A DNA stretch of 64,000 nucleotides from an uncultured Roseburia sp. Lineage in GTDB: Bacteria > Bacillota > Clostridia > Lachnospirales > Lachnospiraceae. Below are positions 18,083-27,939 of the stretch, piece by piece. How positions within the stretch are numbered: the first letter of the stretch is position 1; every line of letters starts with the position of its first letter. Position numbers and translations under genes: made by a program. Location of the stretch: the NCBI GenBank assembly GCA_945787015.1, contig CALZGM010000005.1, positions 62,001-126,000 of the forward strand, in the 5' to 3' direction. Below the pieces are notes generated by a model. The model saw nothing but the letters and a program-made list of their open reading frames with translations, did no database searches and was not told the DNA's origin.

Positions 18083-18949
18083 ATGTTAGTATCTGCAAAA
18101 GAAATGTTAGAAAAAGCAAAGGCTGGCCATTATGCTGTAGGACAGTTCAACATCAATAACCTGGAATGGACAAAATCTATTCTTTTAACCGCTCAGGAAT
18201 TAAAATCACCTGTTATCTTAGGTGTTTCAGAAGGCGCCGGAAAGTACATGACAGGATTTAAGACTGTTGCTGCTATGGTTAAGGCAATGGATGAAGAATT
18301 AGGAATTACAGTTCCGGTAGCATTACACTTAGACCATGGTACATACGAAGGATGCTACAAATGTATTAAAGCTGGTTTCACTTCTATTATGTTTGATGGC
18401 TCACATTACCCAATCGAAGAGAATGTGGCTAAGACAACCGAATTAGTAAATATTGCGCATGCAATGGGCATGTCCATCGAAGCAGAGGTTGGAGCAATCG
18501 GTGGAGAAGAAGATGGTGTTGTAGGAACAGGCGAATGTGCTGATCCTGCAGAATGTAAAATGATTGCAGATCTTGGTGTAGATATGCTTGCAGCAGGTAT
18601 TGGTAATATTCATGGTAAATATCCGGCAAACTGGGCAGGTCTTAGCTTTGATACTTTAGATGCAATTCAGCAGAAGACCGGTGATATGCCGCTCGTTCTT
18701 CATGGAGGTACAGGTATTCCTGCAGATATGATTAAGAAAGCAATTTCTCTTGGTGTTGCTAAGATTAATGTAAATACAGAGTGTCAGTTATCTTTCCAGG
18801 AAGCTACACGTAAATATATCGAAGCCGGAAAAGATTTAGAGGGTAAGGGATTTGATCCTCGTAAATTATTAGCTCCGGGTGCAGAAGCAATCAAGGCTAC
18901 TGTAAAAGAAAAAATGGAATTATTTGGTTCTGTAGGTAAGGCAGAATAA
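18083..18949 (+). CDS. fba: Class II fructose-bisphosphate aldolase
   Basis: A 288-residue zinc-dependent aldolase that splits fructose-1,6-bisphosphate in glycolysis. ALHLDHGT (zinc ligand His), FDGSHYPIEENV, EAEVGAIGGEEDG, GNIHGKYP and LHGGTGIP are present in order. Preceded by TAGGAGGATGACTT and a TATAAT box (18038-18043) with a weak -35; followed by a terminator, so monocistronic. Confidence 0.96.
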   Translation: MLVSAKEMLEKAKAGHYAVGQFNINNLEWTKSILLTAQELKSPVILGVSEGAGKYMTGFKTVAAMVKAMDEELGITVPVALHLDHGTYEGCYKCIKAGFTSIMFDGSHYPIEENVAKTTELVNIAHAMGMSIEAEVGAIGGEEDGVVGTGECADPAECKMIADLGVDMLAAGIGNIHGKYPANWAGLSFDTLDAIQQKTGDMPLVLHGGTGIPADMIKKAISLGVAKINVNTECQLSFQEATRKYIEAGKDLEGKGFDPRKLLAPGAEAIKATVKEKMELFGSVGKAE

Positions 18950-18958
18950 GAAAACGTG

Positions 18959-18993
18959 CAGGGCGTTCCAAGTGATTTGGGATGCCCTGTTTT
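18959..18993 (+). terminator. Intrinsic terminator after fba
   Basis: CAGGGCGTTCCA pairs with TGGGATGCCCTG (two wobble pairs), then TTTT. Confidence 0.8.
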
Positions 18994-19011
18994 AAAAAAA
19001 TGACTTATTAG

Positions 19012-19040
19012 TTGACAAGATAAATAATAAATAATATATT
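19012..19040 (+). promoter_or_regulatory. Promoter of the type III glutamine synthetase
   Basis: Perfect TTGACA (19012-19017), 17-bp spacer, TATATT (19035-19040), 36 bp before the start. Confidence 0.8.
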
Positions 19041-19076
19041 AGTAAAATAATAAATGCTTAAAGGAAGGAAACTACA

Positions 19077-21197
19077 ATGAGCGAGAAAGAGTATTGTAAT
19101 GTAGCGGAAATTTTTGGCGAAAATGTATTCAATGATTCCGTAATGCAGGCTCGTCTGCCCAAAAAGGTTTATAAAAAGCTTCATGAAGTGATGGAAGAAG
19201 GTCGCGAGTTGGACCTTGAGACCGCTGACGTGGTGGCACATGAGATGAAAGAATGGGCAATCGAAAAAGGAGCAACACATTATACCCACTGGTTTCAGCC
19301 ACTTACAGGAGTAACTGCTGAAAAGCATGATTCCTTTATTACAGCACCTATGGAGAATGGAAAAGTATTAATGAGCTTTTCAGGAAAAGAGCTGATAAAG
19401 GGAGAATCGGATGCATCTTCATTCCCTTCCGGCGGTCTTCGCGCCACATTCGAGGCAAGGGGATATACGGCATGGGATTGTACGTCACCGGCATTTGTCA
19501 GACAGGATGCAGCAGGTGCAGTATTGTGTATCCCTACGGCATTCTGTTCTTATACAGGAGAAGCATTAGACCAGAAAACTCCGCTTTTACGCTCGATGGA
19601 AGCAATTAATGAACAGGCTTTGCGCCTCATTCGTTTATTCGGAAATACTACTTCAAAGAGAGTGACTCCGTCTGTCGGCCCGGAGCAGGAATACTTTTTA
19701 GTGGATAGAGAAAAATACTTACAGAGAAAAGATTTGATATTTACCGGACGTACTTTGTTTGGCGCGATGCCACCAAAGGGGCAGGAGATGGATGATCACT
19801 ATTTCGGGAGTATTCGTGAGCGGATCGCAGCCTATATGAAAGATGTGAATGTGGAATTGTGGAAGCTTGGCGTATCCGCAAAGACGCAGCACAACGAAGC
19901 AGCTCCGGCACAGCACGAGCTTGCGCCGATTTATGCTCCGGCAAATATCGCAGTGGACCATAACCAACTGATAATGGAAACGCTTAAAAAGGTAGCAGGT
20001 CGTCATGGTTTGCAGTGCCTCTTACATGAAAAACCATTTGCAGGTGTGAATGGTTCCGGTAAGCATGACAACTGGTCCATTACAACGGATGATGGAATTA
20101 ATTTATTGGATCCGGGAAAGACACCACATGAAAATATTCAGTTTCTGCTGGTGCTGACTTGCATCTTAAAGGCAGTAGATATCCATGCAGATTTGTTAAG
20201 AGAAGCAGCTGCAGACGTTGGAAATGACCATCGTTTGGGCGCCAACGAAGCACCACCGGCAATTATTTCCGTATTCTTAGGAGAACAGCTTCAGGATGTA
20301 TTGACACAGTTAATCAGTACCGGTTCTGCAACACATAGTTTAAGTGGGCAGAAATTAGAAACCGGTGTGAAAGCCATTCCTGATTTTATGATGGATGCAG
20401 CAGACCGTAACAGAACCTCTCCGTTTGCATTTACAGGAAACAAATTTGAGTTCCGTATGGTTGGTTCACAGGATTCTGTTGCCCAGCCAAATGTTGTCTT
20501 AAACACCATCGTGGCAGAGGCATTTGCAGAGGCATGTGACGAATTAGAGAAGGCCGAAGACTTTGATATGGCAGTCCATGATTTAATAAAGAAATACGCA
20601 ACAAATCATGAACGTATTGTATTTAACGGTGATGGCTATTCAGAAGAATGGGTAGAGGAAGCTGCGCGCCGCGGTCTGCCAAACATGAAAACGATGGTAG
20701 ACGCGATTCCGGCTTTAAATACGCCAAAGGCAGTTGCCTTGTTTGAAAAATTCGGAGTATTTACCAAGGCCGAATTGGATTCCCGTGTAGAAATTGAATA
20801 TGAACTTTATGCTAAAGAAATTAATATTGAAGCAAAAGCCATGATTGATATAGCGACAAAGCAGATTATTCCGGCTGTGATTCGCTATACAACGGTTCTT
20901 GCAAAGTCTATTAATGAAGTCAGAATGGCATGTGATGCAGACGTCAGTGCACAAACGGATATTTTAAAGGAAGTATCAAAGCTTTTGGCGGAAACAAAAG
21001 AGGCATTAGGGAAGCTTGAGAAGGAGACAGCGACAGCAGCTAAGATGAAACAAGGCAGAGAGCAGGCTGTTTACTACCGGGATGAAGTAACAAGTGCTAT
21101 GACAGCGCTTAGAACGCCGGTTGATAAGCTGGAGATGTTGGTAGATAAATCAATGTGGCCGATGCCGTCTTATGGAGACTTAATTTTTGAAGTGTAA
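19077..21197 (+). CDS. glnN: Type III glutamine synthetase
   Basis: A 706-residue ATP-dependent enzyme that makes glutamine from glutamate and ammonium. The length (about 700 rather than 450 residues) and motifs [60 protein letters not shown] and the glutamate-flap-type [20 protein letters not shown] mark type III (GSIII). Start follows AAAGGAAGGAAAC. It has its own strong promoter, and no glnB or ammonium transporter is adjacent. Confidence 0.96.
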   Translation: MSEKEYCNVAEIFGENVFNDSVMQARLPKKVYKKLHEVMEEGRELDLETADVVAHEMKEWAIEKGATHYTHWFQPLTGVTAEKHDSFITAPMENGKVLMSFSGKELIKGESDASSFPSGGLRATFEARGYTAWDCTSPAFVRQDAAGAVLCIPTAFCSYTGEALDQKTPLLRSMEAINEQALRLIRLFGNTTSKRVTPSVGPEQEYFLVDREKYLQRKDLIFTGRTLFGAMPPKGQEMDDHYFGSIRERIAAYMKDVNVELWKLGVSAKTQHNEAAPAQHELAPIYAPANIAVDHNQLIMETLKKVAGRHGLQCLLHEKPFAGVNGSGKHDNWSITTDDGINLLDPGKTPHENIQFLLVLTCILKAVDIHADLLREAAADVGNDHRLGANEAPPAIISVFLGEQLQDVLTQLISTGSATHSLSGQKLETGVKAIPDFMMDAADRNRTSPFAFTGNKFEFRMVGSQDSVAQPNVVLNTIVAEAFAEACDELEKAEDFDMAVHDLIKKYATNHERIVFNGDGYSEEWVEEAARRGLPNMKTMVDAIPALNTPKAVALFEKFGVFTKAELDSRVEIEYELYAKEINIEAKAMIDIATKQIIPAVIRYTTVLAKSINEVRMACDADVSAQTDILKEVSKLLAETKEALGKLEKETATAAKMKQGREQAVYYRDEVTSAMTALRTPVDKLEMLVDKSMWPMPSYGDLIFEV

Positions 21198-21219
21198 AAT
21201 TTCCCCATAAGAGGGAGGA

Positions 21220-21243
21220 TGCCAGGTGGAAATCCACCTGGCA
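21220..21243. repeat. Perfect 10-bp hairpin without T tract
   Basis: TGCCAGGTGG-AAAT-CCACCTGGCA, 22 bp after the glutamine synthetase gene. It is followed by GATTATGAAA, so intrinsic termination is doubtful; a 3' end stabiliser is possible. The rest of the 245-bp gap is AT-rich and otherwise holds only the convergent terminator. Confidence 0.6.
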
Positions 21244-21382
21244 GATTATGAAAAAGTTTATAATAATAGTAATCAAATACTGAAAATTATCTTTTCGATG
21301 GTTTTATTATATGAAATAGAAATGAAGTTTTCGTGTTAACGTGATGAAAGATTTTTAAATCTTAAATGAACAAATTGTGAAC

Positions 21383-21422
21383 AAAAAAGGAAAGTTGAAT
21401 TGATTTTCAACTTTCCTTTTTT
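21383..21422. terminator. Bidirectional intrinsic terminator
   Basis: AAAAAAGGAAAGTTGA and TCAACTTTCCTTTTTT form a long stem between the convergent glutamine synthetase and penicillin-binding protein genes. Confidence 0.85.
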
Positions 21423-21442
21423 GCCGGATTTCTATTATTTCA

Positions 21443-23956
21443 TTAATAAGAAGAGGTATCATTGTGCAGTGGACATAGCTCTGTCAATGCAAATGGTCCG
21501 TCTTCTGATTCTTTAGAACCGCCCAATATATAGAGACCATATGTGGTGGATGGACATCCGCTGCCGGCTAACATACCGGATTCGTCACACATATATGCGT
21601 AGGTGTGATGGTCACAGTATTCTGTCGGCTCTGTTCCTTCTGCAAAGTATTCTGTAATAACGGCACTTCCACGAGGGTCAAGATCACAGACACCTTCAAT
21701 CGGAAGTTTACCGGATTCCTTACACACGGAAACCTCAATGATATTATCAGGCATTTCGAAATCAGCATAAGGCAAATCTTCGTGAATCCGCTTCATAATG
21801 GATTTCCAAATCCGCTTTGGATAAGAAGTCTGGGTTCCGGACTGTTTTGCGTTATCATCATATCCACCCCAGACAACACAGGTATAATATGGAGTGAAAC
21901 CTGCCCATACTGCATCACGGTTATCTGTAGTAGTTCCGGATTTTCCTGCCTGCGCCATTGAATTTCCAAAATATGCCGCGGTTCCGGTTCCTGCCGTCAT
22001 AACATCCTTCATGGCACTTGTCAGCAGCCATGCGGTGGATTCCTTTAATACAGTATGTGTCTCAGAAGTCGTATTATCCAATAGGACGTTACCATCATGG
22101 TCTAAAACTTTTGTGTAGAATCTTGGCTTATTATAGGTTCCAGCATTTGCAATCGTAGCATATGCTGCTGTAAGCTCAAGGTTTGTAACACCATTTGTCA
22201 GACCGCCAAGGCAGAAGGACTGGTTGTCTGCTTCATCGGAACTGATGGTTGTAAAGCCAAAATCCATTGCATAGCTGTGACCAAGCCTTGTGCCAATCTG
22301 TGTATAGGTTTTTACGGTTACAACGTTGATAGAGGAAGTGATTGCTTCGCGCAGGGTTGTAAAACCGCGGTATCTTCCGTCATAGTTTGAAACTAAACGT
22401 GCTTCTTCACCTGAGTAAGCAAATGGTGCATCATCCTGTACCGAAGCAAGGGTTAATCCACCTGCATCCAGGGCTGCTGCGTAGCAGGCAATAATCTTAA
22501 AGGTGGAACCCGGCTGACGGGTCGTATTTGTGGCACGATTTAAGGTCTTGTTGGCAGCCTTATCGCCACGACCGCCGACAATTGCTTTTACCTCTCCGGT
22601 ATCATTATCAATGACCGTAAGGGAAGCCTGCGGCTGGACGGTAAAAATAACAGATTCCCCTTTTATTTCATCGCCTTCTTCCATGATATCAGCTTTATAC
22701 TGTTCGATTGCAGCTTCTGCATCTTCCTGTGTGGCGAAATTAATATTGTAATTCTTTTTGCTGCTACGGTAATAAGACAACATGGTCTGATCACTGTAGT
22801 TTTTAATGGTTCCGTCCGCCTTCTTGATGGTTAGTCTATAGGAGAAGGATACTTTTGGATCCATTGGATAGTTATCAAGGTTATTGATTTCTTCATCGCA
22901 GATAGCCTGAATGTCAGGGTCCTGTGTTGAGTAGATGGTAAGCCCACTCTGATAAAGTGCTTTATATGCTTCAGATTCTGAGAAACCCTTTCGCTCAATT
23001 AAGTCTTCGATAATCTGGTCAGTTAATTCGTCGACAAAGTAGCTGTTAACACTTGCTTCGCCGGTCTCAATGTTTACAATCTGAATGCGGTCATAGACAT
23101 TGTCTGCAAGTGCTTCATCATATTCCGCCTGTGTGATATAGCCCTGCTCTAACATGTTGTTCAGCGTTTTTTCCCGTCTTTTTGCATTGTTCTCCGGATA
23201 GCTGATTGGGTTTAAAGAAGACGGATTTTGTGTAGTAGCAGCTAGCACAGCACATTCGGAAAGCGTTAAGTCGGAAACCGATTTGCCGAAATAGCGTTCC
23301 GCTGCCACGCTGACACCTAAGGTATTCTGCCCAAGGTTGATTGCATTTAAGTAATTTTCTAAAATCCAGTCCTTATTATTGACCTGCTTTTCCAACTGGA
23401 CTGCCAGATACTGTTCCTGAACCTTTCGTTCTACCTTTTCAATAAAGGAAGATTCTCCGGCCCATACATCGGATAAAACCGTGTTCTTTAATAACTGCTG
23501 TGTAATGGTACTGCCACCCTGATTGAAATGAAAACCATTCATAATACCCTGGACGCCGGCACGGACGATACTCTGTAAGTCAATACCATTATGTTCATAG
23601 AAACGTTCATCTTCCAGTGCCACAAAAGCATGTTGCAAATCCAACGGAATTTCATCAATTGTTACATATTTTCGGTTAGAACCACTGGCTACGAGCGTAG
23701 CCGTTTTATTTCCTCTGTTATCTAAAACAATCGTCTGATAACCTGTCGGTGTTGCATCTAACTGTTCAATAGAAGGAGCAGAATCAATGATTCCCTTCCA
23801 TACACCAAAGGCTGTACTTCCGCCTAAAATGAGTACAGCAAAGAAAAATACAAGTAAGCCTTTGAAAAAAGTGACATAAGCCTTTTTCTTATAAACGGTT
23901 GACTTGGAGGTCAACTGAGCCGCTCTTTTCTTGGCACCTTTTTTACCATAATTCAT
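21443..23956 (-). CDS. Class A penicillin-binding protein (PBP1A family)
   Basis: An 837-residue bifunctional peptidoglycan synthase. A basic cytoplasmic N-terminus (KKGAKKRAAQ) precedes one membrane segment at about residues 30-52. The glycosyltransferase 51 domain has ALEDERFYEHNGID and GGSTITQQLLKN; the transpeptidase domain has the catalytic TRQPGSTFKII (SxxK), SSINVV (SxN) and KSGTT (KTG variant). The C-terminal tail has several cysteines (VCKES..VCDLDP.. YCDHHTYAYMCDES.. GCPS..LCPLH), which is unusual and suggests disulfides or metal binding. Monocistronic, transcribed against its neighbours. Confidence 0.95.
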   Translation of the reverse strand: MNYGKKGAKKRAAQLTSKSTVYKKKAYVTFFKGLLVFFFAVLILGGSTAFGVWKGIIDSAPSIEQLDATPTGYQTIVLDNRGNKTATLVASGSNRKYVTIDEIPLDLQHAFVALEDERFYEHNGIDLQSIVRAGVQGIMNGFHFNQGGSTITQQLLKNTVLSDVWAGESSFIEKVERKVQEQYLAVQLEKQVNNKDWILENYLNAINLGQNTLGVSVAAERYFGKSVSDLTLSECAVLAATTQNPSSLNPISYPENNAKRREKTLNNMLEQGYITQAEYDEALADNVYDRIQIVNIETGEASVNSYFVDELTDQIIEDLIERKGFSESEAYKALYQSGLTIYSTQDPDIQAICDEEINNLDNYPMDPKVSFSYRLTIKKADGTIKNYSDQTMLSYYRSSKKNYNINFATQEDAEAAIEQYKADIMEEGDEIKGESVIFTVQPQASLTVIDNDTGEVKAIVGGRGDKAANKTLNRATNTTRQPGSTFKIIACYAAALDAGGLTLASVQDDAPFAYSGEEARLVSNYDGRYRGFTTLREAITSSINVVTVKTYTQIGTRLGHSYAMDFGFTTISSDEADNQSFCLGGLTNGVTNLELTAAYATIANAGTYNKPRFYTKVLDHDGNVLLDNTTSETHTVLKESTAWLLTSAMKDVMTAGTGTAAYFGNSMAQAGKSGTTTDNRDAVWAGFTPYYTCVVWGGYDDNAKQSGTQTSYPKRIWKSIMKRIHEDLPYADFEMPDNIIEVSVCKESGKLPIEGVCDLDPRGSAVITEYFAEGTEPTEYCDHHTYAYMCDESGMLAGSGCPSTTYGLYILGGSKESEDGPFALTELCPLHNDTSSY

Positions 23957-24117
23957 AAAATACCATACCTTTCTATCTTAAACTTCAAAGATACCATCTA
24001 TGTATTATACCAAAGAAATGCATTATAATAAAGTAGAAGTTGATTTTTTAATAAATTCCATGATAGTATTTTGATACAGAGAGAAAAAAATATTCAATAA
24101 GAAACGAAAGGAATAGG

Positions 24118-24768
24118 ATGAAAACAGTTTATTGTGGCGGAGAGGGAGAAATTGTTGAAAAAAAATCCCGCTTTATTGCAACTGTCAGACCGGTAAATTC
24201 GGAAGAAGAAGCAGTTGCATTTATTAATGAAATGAAAAAGAAATACTGGGATGCCAGACATAACTGCTCTGCGTTTGTCATTGGCGAACATCAGGAAATC
24301 ACCCGCTGCAGCGATGACGGAGAACCGGCACAGACAGCGGGAAGGCCGATGTTAGATGTATTATTAAAGGAAGAGATTCATAATGCGGCAGTGGTGGTAA
24401 CACGTTATTTCGGGGGGACTCTGCTTGGAACAGGCGGTTTGGTCCGCGCTTATCAGAAAGCGACACAGGAAGGACTGCTTGCCAGTGTGGTAATTGATAA
24501 GAAACCGGGAAGAATACTAAAAGTCGGAACGGATTATGTGGGACTGGGAAAAATCCAGTATCTAATAGGTAAGGAAAATCTTACAATTATGGATACGATT
24601 TATACGGACCGGGTAGAAATTACGGTTATGGTGCCGGAGGAATTACAACAAAAGATAGAGAAAGATGTGGTAGAAGCAACCAGTGGGAATGCTAATATTT
24701 CCTGGGGGGATGAAGTACTATATGCCATGGTTGAAAAAAACTTGAAAATTTTTGAAAAAATCTCTTGA
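24118..24768 (+). CDS. YigZ / IMPACT family protein
   Basis: A 216-residue protein with the UPF0029 N-terminal domain (KKSRFIATVRPVNSEEEAVAFI...RHNCSAFVIG, CSDDGEPAQTAGRPMLDVL, VVVTRYFGGTLLGTGGLVRAY) and the short C-terminal DUF1949 domain. The family has been linked to translation and stress, but its bacterial function is not settled. Start follows GAAAGGAATAGG. The tRNA-Gln promoter overlaps the last codons. Confidence 0.9.
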   Translation: MKTVYCGGEGEIVEKKSRFIATVRPVNSEEEAVAFINEMKKKYWDARHNCSAFVIGEHQEITRCSDDGEPAQTAGRPMLDVLLKEEIHNAAVVVTRYFGGTLLGTGGLVRAYQKATQEGLLASVVIDKKPGRILKVGTDYVGLGKIQYLIGKENLTIMDTIYTDRVEITVMVPEELQQKIEKDVVEATSGNANISWGDEVLYAMVEKNLKIFEKIS

Positions 24769-24793
24769 CTTTTTAAGGGCAGCCTTATATAAT
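24765..24793 (+). promoter_or_regulatory. Promoter of tRNA-Gln
   Basis: TTGACT (24765-24770), 17-bp spacer, TATAAT (24788-24793); the -35 overlaps the yigZ stop codon. Confidence 0.85.
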
Positions 24794-24834
24794 GGCTATT
24801 GTTGACGGCGGAAAAGTCGACAAATCATAAAAAT

Positions 24835-24906
24835 AGGGCTATCGCCAAACGGTAAGGCAACGGACTCTGACTCCGTCATTTCAAGGTTCGAATCCTTGTA
24901 GCCCTG
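24835..24906 (+). tRNA. tRNA-Gln (anticodon CTG)
   Basis: Cloverleaf: acceptor AGGGCTA/TAGCCCT with discriminator G, D arm GCC..GGC, anticodon arm ACGGA-CTCTGAC-TCCGT (anticodon CTG), T arm CAAGG-TTCGAAT-CCTTG. CCA is not encoded. Confidence 0.93.
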
Positions 24907-24912
24907 CTAGCA

Positions 24913-24939
24913 AGCACCACGTTTGTGGTGCTATTTTTC
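24913..24939 (+). terminator. Intrinsic terminator after tRNA-Gln
   Basis: AGCACCAC-GTTT-GTGGTGCT followed by ATTTTTCTT. Confidence 0.9.
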
Positions 24940-24971
24940 TTTATGTACAAATATGTAAAAGGAAGAAGAAC

Positions 24972-25691
24972 ATGTATCAGTATAAAAGCAGAGTGAGATA
25001 TAGTGAAGTAAATAGTAATAGAGTGATGACACTTTCCGCATTAACCGATTATTTTCAGGATTGCTGCACTTTTCAGTCAGAAGATTTGGGAGTGGGAATG
25101 GATTATCTTAATACTCTTGGTGGTGCATGGATTTTATCATCATGGGAGATTGTCATAAATGAAATGCCTCTTGTGGCAGAGGAAATTACAGTAGGTACCT
25201 GGCCTTGTGCTTTTAAAGGATTTTATGGAACGCGTAATTTTTGCATTCAGAATGAAAAGAAAGAAATGGTTGCTTTTGCAAATTCTTTGTGGGTTTACAT
25301 GGATCAGAACACAAAGAAACCGGTGAAAATTGCGGAACCGGTTATTGAGGCATATAAGGACAAGGTTGAACCACAGATTGACTTTGCGTGGTCTGATCGC
25401 AAGATTAAAGTGGAAGGAAATGGCATAGAAGGCAATCCAGTGGAAGTGCATCAATTTTTTATCGACACGAACCAGCATATGAACAATGGAAAATATATTA
25501 TGGTGGCAGAGGAATTTTTGCCACAGGACTTTCTGCCACATCGTATTCGGGTGGAATATCGAAAGGCCGCAGTGCTGGGAAATGTATTATTTCCTATTAT
25601 TTATAAGCAAACAGACCATATTACGGTGGTGCTGGCAGATGAAGAAAAGAAACCATATGCAATTGTGCAGTTTATGAAGGACATGAAATAA
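24972..25691 (+). CDS. Acyl-ACP thioesterase (FatA/B type)
   Basis: A 239-residue double hot-dog enzyme that releases fatty acids from acyl carrier protein. YKSRVRYSEVNSNRVMTLSALTDYFQDC, the strand WILSSWEI, FKGFYGTRNF and the catalytic-region IDTNQHMNNGKYIMVAEEFLP are those of the bacterial acyl-ACP thioesterase family. Start follows AAAGGAAGAAGAAC. It is followed after 12 bp by the S1-domain gene. Confidence 0.88.
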   Translation: MYQYKSRVRYSEVNSNRVMTLSALTDYFQDCCTFQSEDLGVGMDYLNTLGGAWILSSWEIVINEMPLVAEEITVGTWPCAFKGFYGTRNFCIQNEKKEMVAFANSLWVYMDQNTKKPVKIAEPVIEAYKDKVEPQIDFAWSDRKIKVEGNGIEGNPVEVHQFFIDTNQHMNNGKYIMVAEEFLPQDFLPHRIRVEYRKAAVLGNVLFPIIYKQTDHITVVLADEEKKPYAIVQFMKDMK

Positions 25692-25703
25692 TTCGGAGGG
25701 AAA

Positions 25704-26543
25704 ATGTTGAAATTAGGAGAATATCAGGAACTTACTGTTGTGAAACGCGTAGCGTTTGGTGTGTATCTGGCAGAAGAGAGGGAGACAGAAAGTCGTGTAC
25801 TGCTGCCGGAAAAACAGGTCCCTGCAGATACAAAAATTGGAGACAGACTGCGGGTATTTTTATATAAGGATTCAAAGGACCGCATGATTGCAACCACCAA
25901 TGCACCGGCGATTACATTAGGCGGTCTGGCAGTTTTGGAAGTAATTGAAGTAGGGAAAATCGGGGCCTTTTTAAACTGGGGGCTGGAAAAGGATTTATTC
26001 CTGCCATTCCATGAAATGACCAGAAAAGTGGAGGTGGGAGATGAAATCCTGGTAACGCTTTATATTGATAAAAGCAGTCGCCTTTGTGCCAGTATGAAGA
26101 AATTGTACGATTTACTTTCAAAGGATTCTACATATAAAGAAGGAGATGTTGTGAACGGCAGAATTTATGAATTTAGTGATAATTTTGGAACGTTTCTTGC
26201 GGTTGATGACAAATATTCTGCCATGATTCCAAGACACGAGGATTGCAGCAAATTCCGTGTCGGTGATGTAGTGGAGGCGAAGGTTACAAAGGTAAAAGAG
26301 GATGGAAAGCTGGATGTTACCCTTCGTGATAAGGCATACATTCAGATGGAAGATGATGCTGAAATGGTTATGAAGGTGATTGAAGAATTTGCAGGGGTAC
26401 TTCCGTTTAGCGATAAGGCTTCACCGGAGGTAATCAAAAGAGAAACCGGATTAAGCAAGAACGCGTTTAAACGTGCGGTAGGAAGATTATACAAAGAACA
26501 TCGGGTAGAGATTACAGATAAAAGTATTCGAAAGGTGAAATAG
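25704..26543 (+). CDS. S1 RNA-binding domain protein (CvfB/YitL family)
   Basis: A 279-residue protein with three S1-like OB domains (about residues 1-60, 70-135, 145-210: GRIYEFSDNFGTFLAVDDKYSAMIPRHE) and a C-terminal winged helix (FSDKASPEVIKRETGLSKNAFKRAVGRLYKEHRVEIT). This is the CvfB architecture; in Staphylococcus CvfB affects virulence gene expression through RNA. Start follows TCGGAGGG. Confidence 0.88.
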   Translation: MLKLGEYQELTVVKRVAFGVYLAEERETESRVLLPEKQVPADTKIGDRLRVFLYKDSKDRMIATTNAPAITLGGLAVLEVIEVGKIGAFLNWGLEKDLFLPFHEMTRKVEVGDEILVTLYIDKSSRLCASMKKLYDLLSKDSTYKEGDVVNGRIYEFSDNFGTFLAVDDKYSAMIPRHEDCSKFRVGDVVEAKVTKVKEDGKLDVTLRDKAYIQMEDDAEMVMKVIEEFAGVLPFSDKASPEVIKRETGLSKNAFKRAVGRLYKEHRVEITDKSIRKVK

Positions 26544-26556
26544 AGAAGGAGGCAGG

Positions 26557-26585
26557 TTGACAGCCCGGGAATGCTTTGTTATAAT
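26557..26585 (+). promoter_or_regulatory. Consensus sigma-A promoter of the NlpC/P60 hydrolase
   Basis: Perfect TTGACA (26557-26562), 17-bp spacer and perfect TATAAT (26580-26585). Confidence 0.9.
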
Positions 26586-26600
26586 ATTTAAGCAACAATT

Positions 26601-26617
26601 TGTAACAAATTTGTAAC
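26601..26617 (+). promoter_or_regulatory. Candidate WalR box
   Basis: Direct repeat TGTAAC-AAATT-TGTAAC fits the WalR (YycF) consensus TGTWAH-N5-TGTWAH known from Bacillus and Staphylococcus. It starts 16 bp after the -10 element, over the transcribed start region, a position that favours repression. A matching box lies before the hydrolase gene at 60517. Confidence 0.65.
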
Positions 26618-26645
26618 AAATGCGCGGGAGGCATGAAATTACATT

Positions 26646-27860
26646 ATGAGAAGAGGATGTTTGAGATTCGTTAGTACAATGCTTGTGTGCGGACTTCTTG
26701 TAAGTGCGGCACCGGCTTACATATATGCATCAGGAGTAGATGCAGCTGATTCTGAGATGAAGGAGACAAAGACGGAAAGCGGCGTGCCGTTTGCAGGTGT
26801 GTCATTGGCATTTTCTGTTTGTGCAGAGGAAGGGAATGCGAAGGAAGTTTCCATGCTTGCAGAGGCTTTGGCGAGAATTAGTGAGAAAGTTGCGCCGGTG
26901 GTAGAGGAACCGAAATCAGAGTACGCTGATATCGCAATTGCACAGGTAGATAATTATGTAAATGTCCGTACTGAGGCAAATACTGAAAGCGAAGTAGTAG
27001 GAAAGCTTTACAATAATTCGGCAGCGACTGTATTAGAGACGACAGAGAACGGATGGTATAAAATTACTTCCGGAAATGTAACCGGCTATGTGAAGTGTGA
27101 ATATGTAGTAGTTGGAGATGAGGAACTTGCAAGAAGGGCAAGTACCCGCTATGCAACGGTTACAACCCAGACATTATATGTAAGAATGGAACCGACGACG
27201 GAAGCGAAGATTCTTACCATGCTTCCGGAAGGCGACGACTTTGTAGTTGTGGATGAATCGATGCGTGATACAGGCTGGGTTAAGGTAACAACAGTGGAAG
27301 GCGAAGGGTATGTTTCGACAGATTATGTAGAGTTATGGACAGATTTTGTGACTGCAGAGTCAAAAGAAGAGGAAGCAGCCCGCTTAAAGAAAGAGGAAGA
27401 AGAACGTAAAAAGGCAGCGGCAGCTGCTGAAGCAGCAAGAAAGAAAAAAGAGCAGACAGCTGCAGCAGAAGCACAAACAGCATCAAACGATACCAGCTAC
27501 GTTGCACCAAGCAGTTCAAACGGACAGGCGGTTGTGGATTATGCATGCCAGTTCATAGGAAATCCATATGTTTATGGCGGAACCAGTCTGACAAATGGGG
27601 CAGACTGTTCAGGATTTGTAATGTCAGTATATGCGGCATTTGGTGTATCTTTGCCACATTCTTCAAAATCTATGAGAAGTGTGGGATATGAAGTAAGCAC
27701 TTCTGAAATGCAACCCGGTGATATTGTCTGCTATAGTGGACACGTGGCTATTTATGTTGGAAATGATACCATTGTACATGCAAGTAATAAGCGGGAAGGA
27801 ATTAAGCTTACTTCTCCCGTTTCTTATAAAACAGTTATCTGTGTGCGCCGTATTTTCTAA
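26646..27860 (+). CDS. Secreted SH3-domain NlpC/P60 peptidoglycan hydrolase
   Basis: A 404-residue exported endopeptidase acting on peptidoglycan stems. It has a signal peptide (residues 1-28), two bacterial SH3 domains (about 95-150 and 165-232: VDNYVNVRTEANTESEVVGKL, TTQTLYVRMEPTTEAKIL), a charged Ala/Lys/Glu linker (about 235-280) and a C-terminal NlpC/P60 domain with catalytic Cys321 (GADCSGFV) and His366 (SGHVAIYVG). Expression is from a consensus promoter with a WalR box. Confidence 0.93.
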   Translation: MRRGCLRFVSTMLVCGLLVSAAPAYIYASGVDAADSEMKETKTESGVPFAGVSLAFSVCAEEGNAKEVSMLAEALARISEKVAPVVEEPKSEYADIAIAQVDNYVNVRTEANTESEVVGKLYNNSAATVLETTENGWYKITSGNVTGYVKCEYVVVGDEELARRASTRYATVTTQTLYVRMEPTTEAKILTMLPEGDDFVVVDESMRDTGWVKVTTVEGEGYVSTDYVELWTDFVTAESKEEEAARLKKEEEERKKAAAAAEAARKKKEQTAAAEAQTASNDTSYVAPSSSNGQAVVDYACQFIGNPYVYGGTSLTNGADCSGFVMSVYAAFGVSLPHSSKSMRSVGYEVSTSEMQPGDIVCYSGHVAIYVGNDTIVHASNKREGIKLTSPVSYKTVICVRRIF

Positions 27861-27939
27861 TTAGTAAATTGTTTATATAATTGCTTTATACTAAAGAAAA
27901 CTCGTATAGTGGCACTGCAGAAAGTATAGGGAATAACGG

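Noticed and set aside
21220-21243. Intrinsic terminator after the glutamine synthetase gene
   Set aside because: A strong stem but no T tract; the real terminator is the convergent one at 21383-21422.
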